From Atrina japonica (Eukaryota > Mollusca > Bivalvia > Pterioida > Pinnidae): a stretch of 64,000 nt of DNA. The translations under genes and the position numbers were made by a program. Under the pieces are notes generated by a model, which saw only the letters and a list, made by a program, of their open reading frames with translations, ran no database searches and was not told the DNA's origin. The stretch spans positions 86,001 through 150,000 of the forward strand of contig BROG01000995.1 of NCBI GenBank assembly GCA_030159075.1. The letters run 5' to 3'. Below, piece by piece: positions 25,639 through 37,044 of the stretch; position 1 is the first letter of the stretch; every line of letters starts with the position of its first letter.

Positions 25639-25871
25639 TCATTTGTGGTTAAAGCTTCGCGCCATGAATCATGAAGTCTTATTCCCAGTCAGCGCAGGTT
25701 CAAGTCCCGCTGGAACCTAAAGCTGATTTTTGTGAGAAAGTTTGCCAGTTTATCTGTGCAAGGCCGGTGCTCTCCTTCCTGGTACATTGTAACCGGATTT
25801 TCTCCTCCACTTTTAAAGACTGGTCGCCACCAAATAACTGAAAAATTGTTGAATGTCGCGATAAACAACAT
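25639..25871 (+). mobile_element. SINE family 2 copy
   Basis: Degraded head (GTGGTTAAAGCTTCGCGCC), box B CAGGTTCAAGTCCCGCTGG, then GAGAAAGTTTGCCAGTTTAT and ACTGGTCGCCACCAAATAAC. Confidence 0.82.
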
Positions 25872-26439
25872 TCTAATTCACATTCTTCATCCACAGTGTG
25901 TTTTCTAAAGAGAACCTAAATCAGTTTTATCTGTTGACCCATTCATTGAAATGAAAATGTCGACAGTAGTTTAGATGATATGTTGACGTGAATGATTATG
26001 AGTAGACCTAGTTAAGTGTAATTCAATACTGCCATCTGGTTAAGATCTGTTCGTTAAATTTTGCAGAAATGGAGAAAGTTGGAGTGACAATCGGGTCGGA
26101 AATGAGGCTTATGTGACTAGATTTGGGTTTTCGATGGGGTAGATGAAGAAGGAAAGACGAATAATTTACCGGAACAGAATTGTGTTCAATTCATCCTGTT
26201 TTAAAATTTCTATGACATTCATTCATTTATCACTTACTCAAATGTTTAATATTTACTTGGAAACCTCCTTATTTATTAAATTTGTTCTTATTTTGTAAAT
26301 AAGAGTTAGTTCCTTTTTGTTGGTATTTGTTAACTTTAATGTTTATTTCTATAACTTCTACTTCCCAACTATAAGATTTACTGCAAGGAATCTGTTGATC
26401 ATTCATCAAAAGGATAAAATCTGTTTCTCGTCGTTGTTC

Positions 26440-26805
26440 ATTCTCAGTTAAACCTAGTTTTTATCGCAGTTTTTCTCAGTTAAACCTAGTTTTTATCGCA
26501 GTTTTTCTCAGTTAAACCTAGTTTTTCTCTACTTAACGTCGGTCGCTGAGAAAAATTAGGTCACACGTCACAAAAAGTTACATAGGCGTCGGAACCGGGG
26601 GGCTAGTGGGGGCCTAGCCCCCCCTACATTTTTTGCAAAGATCGGCATAGGTGTTGAAAATTGGGGCTTAGCCCCCAGAAGTTTCTGGCGTGTGTGTGTT
26701 TAAGTTGGTTTAGCCCCCCCTACTTTCAATTTGCTTCCGACGCCTATGAGTTAAGTCTAGTTTTACTTGTGGTGAACCTAGTTTTTGCTCTGCGTCATAA
26801 GTTTT
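26440..26805. repeat. CCTAGTTTTTCTC array, second block
   Basis: Three near-perfect 37-bp units (CAGTTAAACCTAGTTTTTAT + CGCAGTTTTTCT), then the 168-bp MITE, then TTAAGTCTAGTTTTACTTGT. Confidence 0.88.
26581..26748. mobile_element. 168-bp MITE with perfect 14-bp TIRs and a 5-bp target duplication
   Basis: CATAGGCGTCGGAA (26581-26594) and TTCCGACGCCTATG (26735-26748) are exact inverted repeats. AGTTA flanks both sides (26576-26580, 26749-26753). Inside: GGGGCTTAGCCCCCAG and TTTAGCCCCCCCTACTTTCA. Inserted in the CCTAGTTTTTCTC array. Confidence 0.9.
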
Positions 26806-27474
26806 CTAAAAAATGACGTCATTGTGTGAAATCCCGTCCCTTTTCAAGGTTTCGAATGAATTCAATGAATGTTTGGTAGTTTGTTTCTTACCATAAAATA
26901 TTTATTGCATATTTTCGCAATATTTTATTTTTTATTTTTCATATGACATTTGGCACCAATGGGCTTCCGTACACTACTGAATCTCTAATACTTTGTGACG
27001 ACATGTATAAAAAATTGCTTGTCACCCTGTTATGATTTGATTAAGGCTCGTTGTGTAAATTGTAAACATGTGCCAATTTACTTTGGTAGACCTGTACGTG
27101 ATCGTATGGAGTAGACAGACGTTGCGGTTGACAAAAGATATATGGAAGTTAGACTGAAGAGGCCAAGAAAACTGTAACGATCGTTTTCTTGCCCAGCACC
27201 AGCGGTTGTAAACAGGAACATAATATTTGAAATATTTGTCAAAATCTTCGACTTCTTTCTATACAATTTTGTATGCAAATTAGAACCATCGTCTAGTGAC
27301 GACCGTGAATTTCGAATCTAGTACGTATGGGTTATCTCCCTTTCTGTTCACAAAATGATTGACGATTTCTTCAGAACTAGAAGTAGCTTATGTATATAGC
27401 CAATTTAAAGTTATTCTCGCAGAACCAATTATTGTTTTAACAATGGAAAAAGGGATCTTTTATTGTGTGGTTAC

Positions 27475-27554
27475 CTGTTTGTTTATTTGTTTGTTGTTAA
27501 ACGTCCCACTCAATAATCTTTCACTCATATGGAGACATCACCATATGCCGGTCA
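27475..27554 (-). mobile_element. SINE family 1, 3' end only
   Basis: Only the last ~80 bp are present, ending at the CATTTGGTGACG block (here CCATATGCCGG). Directly followed by a hairpin-headed repeat at 27556. Confidence 0.82.
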
Positions 27555-27555
27555 A

Positions 27556-28225
27556 ATATTTATACGCCCGTCAATTTTGACGGGACGTATTATTGTATAC
27601 CGTAGTCCGTCCGTACGTCGTCCACACTTCACACGATAACTCAAAAACGCCTCAGGTAGTTTGTTTCTTACCATAAATGCAAGCTCCCTTTCGACTTTGT
27701 TTAAATTCTGATTTTCCGTTGCTCCGTTATGGTCCTTGGAAATACGTAAATATTTGTAAAACAAGAGTTTTCACAGTTTTTCTTTGTAATACTTCAACAT
27801 AGTGAGTTGTTATTTGATATTTGGTTTTATCTAGATGATTTACAGATCAAGTTCAAATTTGGTTCCAGTCGGATTATTTTGTGCAGAGTTATGACCCCTT
27901 GACTTAGTATTTATTTTTTTTAAATATCCCTTTCTGCACCTTTTCTTTGCAATGCCTCTACATATTGATTTGATATTTGGTATATCATTGTATCTAAATG
28001 AGTTACAGATCAAGTTCAAATTTGGTTCTCGTCGGATGTTTTTGTGCAGGGTTATGGCCCCTTGACTTAGTAAATTTTAAAAAAATATCCCTTTTTGCAC
28101 CTTTTCATTTCTTGGATGATTTTATGCAGAGTTGGCCCCTTGACTTAGTAAATTTTTAAAAAATATCCCTTTTTGCACCTGTTCTTTCTTGGATGATTTT
28201 ATGCAGAGTTATGGCCCTTGGATAA
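27556..28225 (+). repeat. Hairpin-headed repeat (GCCCGTCAATTTTGACGGG type)
   Basis: Perfect-stem start CCCGTCAATTTTGACGGG, then GTCCGTCCGTACGTCGTCC and a body with direct ~200-bp repeats (GATCAAGTTCAAATTTGGTT twice; GTTATGGCCC/CTTGACTTAGTA about four times). Confidence 0.65.
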
Positions 28226-28508
28226 CAATTGTAAGCAATAATGCCTCTATTAACAGCATATGAAATTGCAACTCGACTCATACACCCTGGTGCCATATAG
28301 ATTTTGATAAATTACTTTGGACAATTGTTTATGTCAATATGTTCATGTTCCTTTTTAAATGTGATTTGTATAAACAAGCCAAAGGGATTTATAATTTTCT
28401 GTTTTAAAACTTTTTGAAAGAAATTTTACGATGCAGATTGCAGATGCTGACTATCTTGAAAATTGATCATGTAACATTGTATTAAAAGTCTTATATTTCA
28501 GTTATCAT

Positions 28509-28600
28509 TCGTGCTCAGCTCATTATTGGCCTATGCTCAGCACTTACGTCCATTGAGCAGTGAGAGTTCTTTAACATGCCGATACCTGCTGTGACAGTGG
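28509..28600 (-). mobile_element. SINE family 1 core fragment, head-to-head with the next copy
   Basis: Minus-strand core fragment (GCACTTACGTCCATTGAGCA, CTTTAACATGCCGA) running directly into a plus-strand copy at 28601. Confidence 0.75.
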
Positions 28601-28883
28601 AGCTGGCTTGGCTCAGTCAGCAGTGCTCTCAACTCTTGATCGTGAGTTTGAGTCCAGATAGCGACAGGTCTTTTTTTCCTGTCCTTTGGATGAGACAATA
28701 AAACCCAATGTCCCGTGTCACAGTAGGTGTCATCACGTTAAAGAACCCTCCCTGCTTAATGGCCGTAAGTGCCGGGCATAGTCCAAAATTTGAAGCCCTT
28801 CACGGCTTCACTGGCATTTGGTGATGTCTCCATATGAGTGAAAGATTCTTGAGTGGAACGTTCAGCAACATTACAACAACATG
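28601..28883 (+). mobile_element. SINE family 1 copy, nearly full length
   Basis: Head with GGCTTGGCTCAGTCAGCAGT, box B ATCGTGAGTTTGAGTCCAG, core and altered tail GGAACGTTCAGCAACATTAC. Contains a small internal duplication (CCTTCACGGCTTCACTGG). Confidence 0.85.
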
Positions 28884-29180
28884 GAATTGCTGAACTACCC
28901 CCACCCTCAACTGAAATTTTTTATGACTGGATAGAAAATGTAGTGCTCAAATCTTTAAAATAGAATAGAATGCCAGACATTTGGCGATAGGTCATTTATT
29001 GAAGCTCAACTAACTTTCAGTGATTTTAAAATGAACACATGCAGTTTTAAACAAATTTTAAAAATCAGAGGGAAACTTCAGAAATATCAAAATTTGTATG
29101 AGTACACACTAAAAGTTTGAATACAGTGTTCAAGATATTTATTACTTTTTATGGAAAAATGATGATTTTGACCCCCTTTT

Positions 29181-29298
29181 GAAGGCTGTAAGTGCTGAGC
29201 ATAGGCCTAAATTTGAAGCCCTTCACCGGCATTTGGTGACATCTCCATGTGAGTGAAAGATTCTTAAGTGGGACATTAAACAACAATACACAAACATT
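29181..29298 (+). mobile_element. SINE family 1, 3' half
   Basis: Starts at GGCTGTAAGTGCTGAGCATA and ends with GGGACATTAAACAACAATAC. 5' truncated. Confidence 0.8.
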
Positions 29299-29526
29299 CA
29301 GCTACAGCCAGAAGATTTACAAACCCCTATATTGACCATATACTAAAATAAAATTTGAGCATAGTTTTTGAATTAATATGTGACTTTGGGTCCTGGTTGT
29401 AAACATAATCCTTTATCTCAATAGCTTAGCAAATATCTTGGTTGTTTTTTTTTCAAACTGTTAGAACTTGAAGTAAGGGAGGTAACTCTTCTGATCTTAA
29501 CTATTGATGTACATTTCCTTTCCTGA

Positions 29527-30003
29527 ATCACTATGAGACCACTGTCATAGAAGACCACCTGTCTTGTGAGACCACTGTCATAGATGACCACCTGTCTTGT
29601 GAGACCACTGTCATAGATGACCACCTGTCTTGTGAGACCACTGTCATAGATGACCACCTATCTTGTGAGACTACAGTCATAGATGACCACCTGTCTTTTG
29701 AGACCACTGTCATAGAAGACCACCTGTCTTGTGAGACCACTGTCATAGATGACCACCTATCTTGTGAGACTACAGTCATAGATGACCACCTGTCTTGAGA
29801 GACCACTGTAATAGAAGACCACCTGTCTTGTGAGACCACTGTCATAGATGACCACCTGTCTTGTGAGACCACTGTCATAGAAGACCACCTGTCTTGTGAG
29901 ACCACTGTCATAGATGACCACCTGTCTTTTGAGACCACTGTCATAGAAGACAATTTACTGTCTTTTGAGACCACTGTCAGAAGATTACTTGTCTTTTGTG
30001 ACC
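29527..30003. repeat. 33-bp minisatellite built on GACCACCT units (~14 copies)
   Basis: Unit GAGACCACTGTCATAGATGA + CCACCTGTCTTGT. Alternating GATGACC/GAAGACC variants and a divergent TATCTTGTGAGACTACAG variant occur at intervals, so larger blocks were duplicated. Because 33 is divisible by 3 the minus strand has a long open frame, which is not a gene. Confidence 0.92.
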
Positions 30004-30559
30004 ATGAATGGGGATGGATTTCTGTAGAACATTTCAAATGATACAAAAATGACTTTGAACAATGGACTTGTTTTATTGTCCAATTTATGTAAACTAGATG
30101 GAGTCTCATGAACCCTTTCTTGACCTGGGCGAGTTTAAATATTAGGTAATACAGCATAACAGCGTTAAAAAAAAAATGGTAAGAGTTATCTTTCCTACCA
30201 GTCATCAGAGCCACAGTGACGTGACAAGATTGATGTAACCTTTTGTTTTTCTCTATACATTTCATATAAAACCACATTTTTGCAAAATTTATTACAAAGC
30301 CACTTCCTTTTCAATTACAATACAAACTATATGTAGAAAACGATTAGACATTAATGATTTGAATGTTGTTTTATTATAAATGTCCATTGTGGTATACATG
30401 TATTACTGATGAGTTTTGCAGGATATAAATTTTTAATATCTCATCGTAAAATGAGTAAATAGTAAACTGGTGACAAAGAAATCGATTTTCTGTAAAATGT
30501 CTGAATCTTCTAAACAGAATACCTTATGAAACTGTTAGATATTTTGAGTTTTAGTGTTT

Positions 30560-30945
30560 AAAAGGGGCATTGGCTGCTCTTTTTTTTTATATACAATAAC
30601 AAAAAAAAAAAACCCAAAAAAACCCAAAAATACATAGAGAAAAATTCTTAAATTCCTATATAATTTGTGAATATTGCTTGCGAAACCCGGGTTTGTCACT
30701 TTTTCAATTACAATTGTTTACCTGAACCTTACTTCATGTACATGTATTTAAATACCACACTGGACCTGACCTTATTTTCACAAAATATTTAGGAATACAA
30801 GATTTTTTATACCTGTGTATAGCTCTTATTTGTTGTTGTTTACCTGCAAGTAGGAAAAGTAGTAAAAAGGTAAAAAAAAAAAAAATCAAAATATCTTTTT
30901 GGTAAACACAGCTTTTGCCCCTTTTAAGTTCTTTCAAGGTTGTTA
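30560..30945. mobile_element. Palindromic mini-element (AAAAGGGGCATT type)
   Basis: AAAGGGGCATTGGC at the left, GCCCCTTTTAAG at the right; internal arms around TTCCTATATAATTTGTG and ACAAAATATTTAGGAATACA are inverted. Related copy at 37767. Confidence 0.6.
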
Positions 30946-31079
30946 TAGAAATGAATATCCATGGATGTTTTGAAAAATTGTGAATTGATCTGGAATATAC
31001 AGAGATCTAGAGATAAATATAAAAGTTACTTCAATTTTGGCATGTCTCTGTATGAGTATCCAATGTGATGGAATTAAAC

Positions 31080-31440
31080 ATAACATTAAAATTAAACTGA
31101 CTAGAGTAATCGTTCCTACTTGTCACCATACGTAAGAGAGTATCCATTGAGAAATAAAATGTTTTCCTTGTGCAGCTTGTCGTAACCGAAAAGTGTGTAG
31201 AATCACCCGTATGATAATCAAAAGGTTACATCGCCCCGCTATCTTATGTGAATCGGACAATGTCGCCATCCACTACTGTACACTGTTTTAGAACAAATGT
31301 CCATTTCAGAGTTTCAGTTTTCTGAATATACTGCCATACAGGTAGGTGAACTAATGCGGCATTGAATCAGCTAATTGGTCACAAGAGATCCAGGTGTAAA
31401 GCCAGGCAGGTGTAGTAATACCTGGTATTAATTACAGAAT
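31080..31440 (+). repeat. Dispersed repeat, copy 1
   Basis: AGTAATCGTTCCTACTTGTC, GATAATCAAAAGGTTACATC and, inverted, the GCCTGGCTTTACAC/CCAATTAGCTG blocks found at 60105-60240. Confidence 0.65.
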
Positions 31441-32524
31441 TAAATGAACTAGACAGTTACCTAATATATTAACTAAAGTCCTAATATCCGTTCATTAAAG
31501 AAATAACAATGATGTCAAAGTTAATGAATGGTAACTTTATTTTCCCCAAGATCCGGGGATTCAATTAATACATGTAGCCAAACTTGATATATCGGCTGCC
31601 ATCATTTCTAAGTACATATAGAATAAGGTGGTGGGTTATTGGGAAATGAATTTCACAGAAAAAATTAGTCCAATGGGTTTCATCATACTCTAGCAGCAAC
31701 CTACTTCTTGGTTAGATTTAGTTTTTCAGGAATCATCACCTTTTGAATTTCCTGAATTCATGGAAATCATTTTTCCTTTGATAAAAATTCAGTCCAAAAT
31801 GGCTTTTGTGGCTTTTCTTATTTGGAATTTCATTTTATTTTGATGCTGTAGGTTTTCCAACACATACACATGTGTTAAACTGTACAATGTATATGTGGTT
31901 GTATTTAACACAATGATAAAATTATGCTGTCTCAGCAATATTTTCAATTTATCGATTAGATTTGCCTTACAGTGTGCAAGATGTGTACTGATGAGTTGCA
32001 CTGAAGAAGAAATCAATGAGAAGCTATATGCAATCTTAGGTTTCCATTATACCAGTCCTCTCTTGTCTTTTGTCAAATCAGTCACCCCAGCCCCAGTAAT
32101 AATAGATTATCTTTCCAAAAAGAATGTGTCATTTTTGGTTGCCTAGCAACAAAGGCTTCTAATCCAAATTGATAAATTTGCTTTGACAGGATGATAGATA
32201 TATTCTAGACAGCCATATACAGACCTCTAGAAATCAAGAATTCAGAAGACAGAAGAGATTATTTTTATACAAGAGAAATTTGTTGATATTAAATATACAG
32301 TTAAGGCTCCGTAATTGAAGAATATAAATTAAAATAAACGTGAATCACGTATATAACAGAAGTGGACTACCTTAATGGCCTTCATACAATTAGGCTCTGG
32401 AAGAAATAATTAGCGGTAATAATTCCTTGTTCAAGTGTGGTGGCATCAGACAAGGATGAGTGGCATGGTATTTCTAAGTAGTCATACCACTCATTAAAAC
32501 CAGCTACCACAAACATATGACATG
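31441..32524. other. No gene seen
   Basis: Unique sequence. An 83-codon plus-strand frame at 31895 has no recognisable similarity. Confidence 0.5.
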
Positions 32525-33275
32525 CAGTGGACATATGCCACACGGTAGTCACGTGACGCGGTGTTCAAATTATATCACAGTGGTCATAGTATAGAAACAG
32601 TAATCACATGACACTGCAGTCACATGACACTGCAGTCACACAACACTGCAGTCACACGACACAGTGTTTCAATTACATCACAATGGTCTCATGACATGCA
32701 GTGGTCACATCACACAAAGTCGTCACAAAATATGCAGTGGTCAAATGACACAAAGTGGTTACAGAACATACAGTGGTCAAGTGACACAAAGTGGTGCAGT
32801 GGTCACATCACACAAAGTCGTCACAAAATATGCAGTGGTCAAATAACACAAAGTGGTGCAGTGGTCACATCACACAAAGTCATCACAGAATATGCAGTGG
32901 TCAAATGACTCAAAGTGGTTACAGAACATGCAGATGTCAAATGGCATGCAGAAGTCACATGACACAGTGGTCACATGACACTGGTCACACGACATCCAGT
33001 CGTCAATTGACATGCAGTGACCACATGACACAGTGGTCACAGGACATGCAGTAGTCAAATCACATGCAGTGTCCAAATGACAGAGTGGTCACAGAACATG
33101 CAGTGGTCATATGACAAGCAGTGGTTACATGACACAGTGGTCACATGACACTGGTCACAGAACATGCAGTGGTCAAATGACATGAAGTGGTCGAATAAGA
33201 TACAGTGGTCACAGAACATGCAGCGGTTATAAGTGACATGCAGTGGTTACGTGACACAAAGTGGTCACATGTCAA
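32525..33275 (+). repeat. ~18-20-bp degenerate minisatellite (CAGTGGTCACATGACA)
   Basis: Over 35 units mixing GCAGTGGTCACATGACAC, GCAGTGGTCAAATGACAC and AAAGTGGTTACAGAACAT. A ~75-bp block (GTGGTGCAGTGGTCACATCA and what follows) is repeated at 32785 and 32850. Confidence 0.92.
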
Positions 33276-33402
33276 AATTTGTAACACTTCTCCTGTACCT
33301 GGTCATTATTATATATGTGACAAAATTATCCGCACATCACAGAACCCTTACACAGAAATTAAACCACATATGTAATAGACTATCCATTGTTTGTTTGTTT
33401 TT

Positions 33403-33684
33403 GTTATTGTTTATTTGCTTGTTTGTTTGTTGTTGTTTAACGTCCCACTCAAGAATCTTTCACTTATATGGAGACGTCACCAAATGCCGGTGAAGGGCTT
33501 AAAATTTTGGCCTATGCTTGGCACTTGGGGCCATTGAGGATTTTTTTACGTGCCAACACCTTCTGTGACACGGGACCTCAGTTTTTACTGTCTCATCCGA
33601 AGGACAGGAAACTAACATGCCGCCGGCTGAACTCGATCCCCAGGATCAAGAGTCGAGCGCGCTACTGACTGAGCCAGGTCGGCT
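33403..33684 (-). mobile_element. SINE family 1, nearly full length
   Basis: Minus-strand copy from a (TTTG)n tail to the head at GACTGAGCCAGGTCGGCT. Core well kept. Confidence 0.87.
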
Positions 33685-33986
33685 TCGACTATCCCTTGGT
33701 GTCTGGACAGCAGAATGGTAAAAGCACTTTGCTTTCACAAATGTGACTTAGGTTCAGCCATTGCTGTGAGAAATAGATTGGTGGTTTCTAGCTCAGTCAA
33801 GTGGGTCATCACCTAGTATACCAGTTTACTGTCACTGTAGGCACCACATCTCATCAAATCTTTGCCAAGAAGAGGCAATGGTACACGTACAGGCTTTTGT
33901 AAACATTTTTGTATTGTAAATAAAAGTCCATGGTGAAATAAGAAACAATCGACATTCCCCACTATTAAGTAATTTATAGATATAGG

Positions 33987-34062
33987 AGACAGAATAGCTC
34001 GGTTGGTAGAGCATCTGATCTTCAGCATGAAGGCAACTGGTTCGATTCCTGGTCGTACCAGA
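33987..34062 (+). repeat. tRNA-like sequence
   Basis: AGCTCGGTTGGTAGAGC forms a good D-arm and CTGGTTCGATTCCTGG resembles a T-arm, but the T stem has two mismatches and the anticodon stem does not pair. A tRNA pseudogene or SINE head. Confidence 0.55.
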
Positions 34063-34065
34063 TTT

Positions 34066-34152
34066 TCAGACCTTGGTTATTACCGTCTCATCCGAAGGAC
34101 AGGAAACCAACCTTGCCACCATCTGGACTCAACCTCAGGATCAAGAGCTGAA
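34066..34152 (-). mobile_element. SINE family 1, head fragment
   Basis: Only the head and first core part are left (TCTCATCCGAAGGACAGGAA, then CTGGACTCAACCTCAGGATC). It abuts a tRNA-like sequence at 33987-34062. Confidence 0.72.
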
Positions 34153-34194
34153 AACACTACCAACCGATTGATAATTTGATAGCAAACTTGTCAA

Positions 34195-34465
34195 TCAATC
34201 AGGGACCTTCATGACTGAATGCTTAGAGCATCCCGCTGTTTAAAATCGTGACATTTTTCACCTCTGCTTGGTGAGGTTGCAGATGAAGGTGGTTTTAAAG
34301 ACTTGCTGAAACCAAAGCTGATTTTCTGAGAAAGTATGCCAGTTTATTTGTGGAAAGCTGGTAGTCTGACTACACACGGGGGACATTGTGACCAGCTTGT
34401 TCTCTCCTCCACCATTAAAAACTGGCCACCACCATATAACTCTAAATTTTTTTGAGTTGTGGCTT
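34195..34465 (+). mobile_element. SINE family 2 copy, decayed
   Basis: Head weak (ATGCTTAGAGCATCCCGCTG); body clear with GAGAAAGTATGCCAGTTTAT, CTCCTCCACCATTAAAAACT and GGCCACCACCATATAACTC. Confidence 0.72.
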
Positions 34466-34577
34466 CAACACCATCCAAACAAAAACAAATTAGGGAAAAT
34501 GTACAGGGCATTTTCTACTGAACATTGTAAAACTGAGTTCTCCTCCATCATCACTGAGATTAAAACCTTTTTCTGTG

Positions 34578-34706
34578 GGGGGTCACCTGTCTTGTGAGAC
34601 CACATTCTTAAAGACGTCTTTTGACAGACCACCTGGCTGTCTTGTAAGACCAGATTTCAGTGCTGGATGATACGACACAGGTCTGTCAAAACAAGTTCAA
34701 CTGTAC
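34578..34706 (+). repeat. GACCACCT-type element fragment
   Basis: GGTCACCTGTCTTGTGAGAC, GACAGACCACCTGGCTGTC, and end AAGTTCAACTGTACA. Confidence 0.5.
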
Positions 34707-35309
34707 ACACTTAAAACCTACAAAAGTACAGTTCTAACAAACTGCCAAATATTCCTTCATTTTGTACTTCAATTTCAAAGTTAACTAATGCTGAACCCGG
34801 ACTAAAACATGCAGAAAAAAAATAATTTGAACAATGAGTGATAAGACCTGAGAAATTTGGTTAGTTCATTAGTGCTTCCATTATCTCTCTCTGTAGAAAT
34901 ATGTACCAGGTGGCAAAATGAACACAGTTTCTTGGTCAATTAGGAACCATTTCTGTTGTTGGTACTATGATTACACTAATTCACCGTAACTTGAAACTTT
35001 GGCTTATCCTGATGATTTTTGACAGATGTTTATTACATAGGATGTTTCAAAATGGAAGCCAATGCTTATTTTCACTCAGCAGGGGAGGAACTACTATCTA
35101 TAAAATGTAATGAGGCAATTCATTCAGAGTGCAGAGGAAGAGTATTATCTCACAGTTTGTGTCCAAAATACAAATTCCAGAAATTTGTTGTACTTGTTCT
35201 ACAAGGTCTTGTTTTATGTAATTGTTGGGAATTTAAAATTAATAAATTGTTTTTGTGGTTGCTTTAAAATCTATCCAATCATAATTGATAAAAATGTATT
35301 TGATGAAGA

Positions 35310-35745
35310 GGGAGACAAAAGAGTGAGTGAGAGAAAAGGGAAGAGAGAAAGAGGGAAAAAGAGAGGAGTGAGAGAAGTAGAGAGAAAGAGTGAGTGAGAG
35401 GAAAAGAGAAAGAGAGCAATTAAGTGAGAGAAAGAGGGAGAGAGACAGAGGGAGAAAGAAAGTGATTGAGAGAAAGAGGAAGACAGAAAGAGAGTGAGTG
35501 AGAGAGGGAGAGAGAAAGAGTGAGTGAGAGAAAGAGGGAGAGAGAAAGAGAGTGAGAGAGAGAAAAAGGGAGAAAGAAAGAGAGTGATTGAGAGAAAGAG
35601 GAAGATAGAAAGAGAGTGAGTGAGAGAAAAAGGGAGAAAGAAAGAGAGTGAGGGAGAGAGAAAGAGTGAGTGAGAGAGGGAGAGAGAAAGAGTGAGTGAG
35701 AGAAAGAGGGAGAGAGAAAGAGAGTGAGTGAGAGAGAGAAGCATG
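35310..35745 (+). repeat. GA-rich low-complexity array
   Basis: GAGAGAAAGAGTGAGTGAGA units on the plus strand; the minus strand reads Ser/Leu/Phe-rich in long frames with no gene features. Confidence 0.93.
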
Positions 35746-36069
35746 ATATTGATTACCTGAATTTGTTTTCAAAATCATCTTTGCGATATCAACAAGTCCT
35801 TTATGTAAGAAAATTAAGAACATCCTTTGTAAGTATATCCATTAAAGAACTATTAATATCAAGGAGATATAGTATGTGTAATAAAATGTTTGCAAAATGT
35901 GATAATTAGCACAAGATGCAAATCTCTCATTTACAACATGTTCATAGGATAAAAAGTAGCATATACTGGTTTTTTGTTTTGGAGTGGGGGGGGGGGGGTA
36001 ATTTTTTCTATATTATTCAAGTTTGAAAAAAAACAACATACGGACCATAACAGTATCAGAAAATTTTGT

Positions 36070-36838
36070 TATGATCTACTAACAAAGTGTTACTAAGTTC
36101 TGTGTACAATAGATCTACTCACAAAGTGTTACTAAGTTCTGTGTACAGTAGATCTACTCACAAAGTGTTACTAAGTTCTGTGTACAATAGATCTACTCAC
36201 AAAGTGTTACTAAGTTCTGTATACAGTAGATCTACTCACAAAGTGTTACTAAGTTCTGTGTACAGTAGATCTACTCACACATTGTTACTAAGTTTTGTAT
36301 ACAGTAGATCTACTCACAAAGTGTTACTAAGTTCTGTGTACAGTAGATCTACTCACAAAGTGTTACTAAGTTCTGTGTACAATAGATCTACTCACAAAGT
36401 GTTACTAAGTTCTGTGTACAGTAGATCTACTCACAAAGTGTTACTAAGTTCTGTGTACAGTAGATCTACTCACACATTGTTACTAAGTTTTGTATACAGT
36501 AGATCTACTCACAAAGTGTTACTAAGTTCTGTGTACAGTAGATCTACTCACAAAGTGTTACTAAGTTCTGTGTACAGTAGATCTACTCGCAAAGTGTTAC
36601 TAAGTTCTGTGTACAGTAGATCTACTCACACATTGTTACTAAGTTTTGTATACAGTAGATCTACTCACAAAGTGTTACTAAGTTCTGTATACAGTAGGTC
36701 TACTCACACATTGTTACTAAGTTTTGTATACAGTAGATCTACTCACACATTGTTACTAAGTTTTGTATACAGTAGATCTACTCACAAAGTGTTACTAAGT
36801 TCTGTATACAGTAGGTCTACTCACACATTGTTACTATG
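36070..36838 (+). repeat. 39-bp minisatellite, ~19.5 copies
   Basis: Unit GATCTACTCACAAAGTGTTA + CTAAGTTCTGTGTACAGTA. A variant unit (ACATTG, TTTTGTATAC) is spaced through the array, about every fifth unit in the middle part. The unit has no stop in one frame and 39 is divisible by 3, so a 267-codon open frame runs through it. Confidence 0.95.
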
Positions 36839-36953
36839 TATGTACTTAAGGGTGCTAGTCATACAGAAAACAGCAGCAGGATTTTATTGACTTGTAGAGA
36901 AGGGAAACCTAAGAAAAATCAACTCTACTTTCTATCAATCTTACTGAAATCTA

Positions 36954-37044
36954 TTAACTCATTCGCTCTTAAAGACACAATTGGACTGACCCAAGTCATT
37001 GATTTATAGAAGAGTTAATTAAGTCTCAGGGGTTGACGAGTTAA
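36954..37044 (-). mobile_element. Family-A mini-element
   Basis: TTAACTCATTC left, GGGGTTGACGAGTTAA right; middle TCCATTG block changed to TTAATTAAG. Confidence 0.82.

Noticed and set aside
29531..30277. 248-codon minus-strand frame with 11-residue repeats
   Set aside because: By-product of a 33-bp minisatellite; unit length is a multiple of three and stop-free in this frame.
33987..34062. Functional tRNA gene
   Set aside because: D-arm is good but anticodon and T stems do not pair properly; also true for 22925, 38528 and 59517.
35239..35823. Ser/Leu/Phe-rich minus-strand frames that could look like membrane proteins
   Set aside because: They are the complement of GA-rich low-complexity DNA.
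36070..36838. CRISPR array
   Set aside because: Units are contiguous tandem repeats without unique spacers, and this is eukaryotic DNA. The same holds for the arrays at 20408, 47936, 52122, 54258.
36087..36890. 267-codon plus-strand frame with 13-residue repeats
   Set aside because: By-product of the 39-bp minisatellite; no signal peptide, domain or conserved flank.
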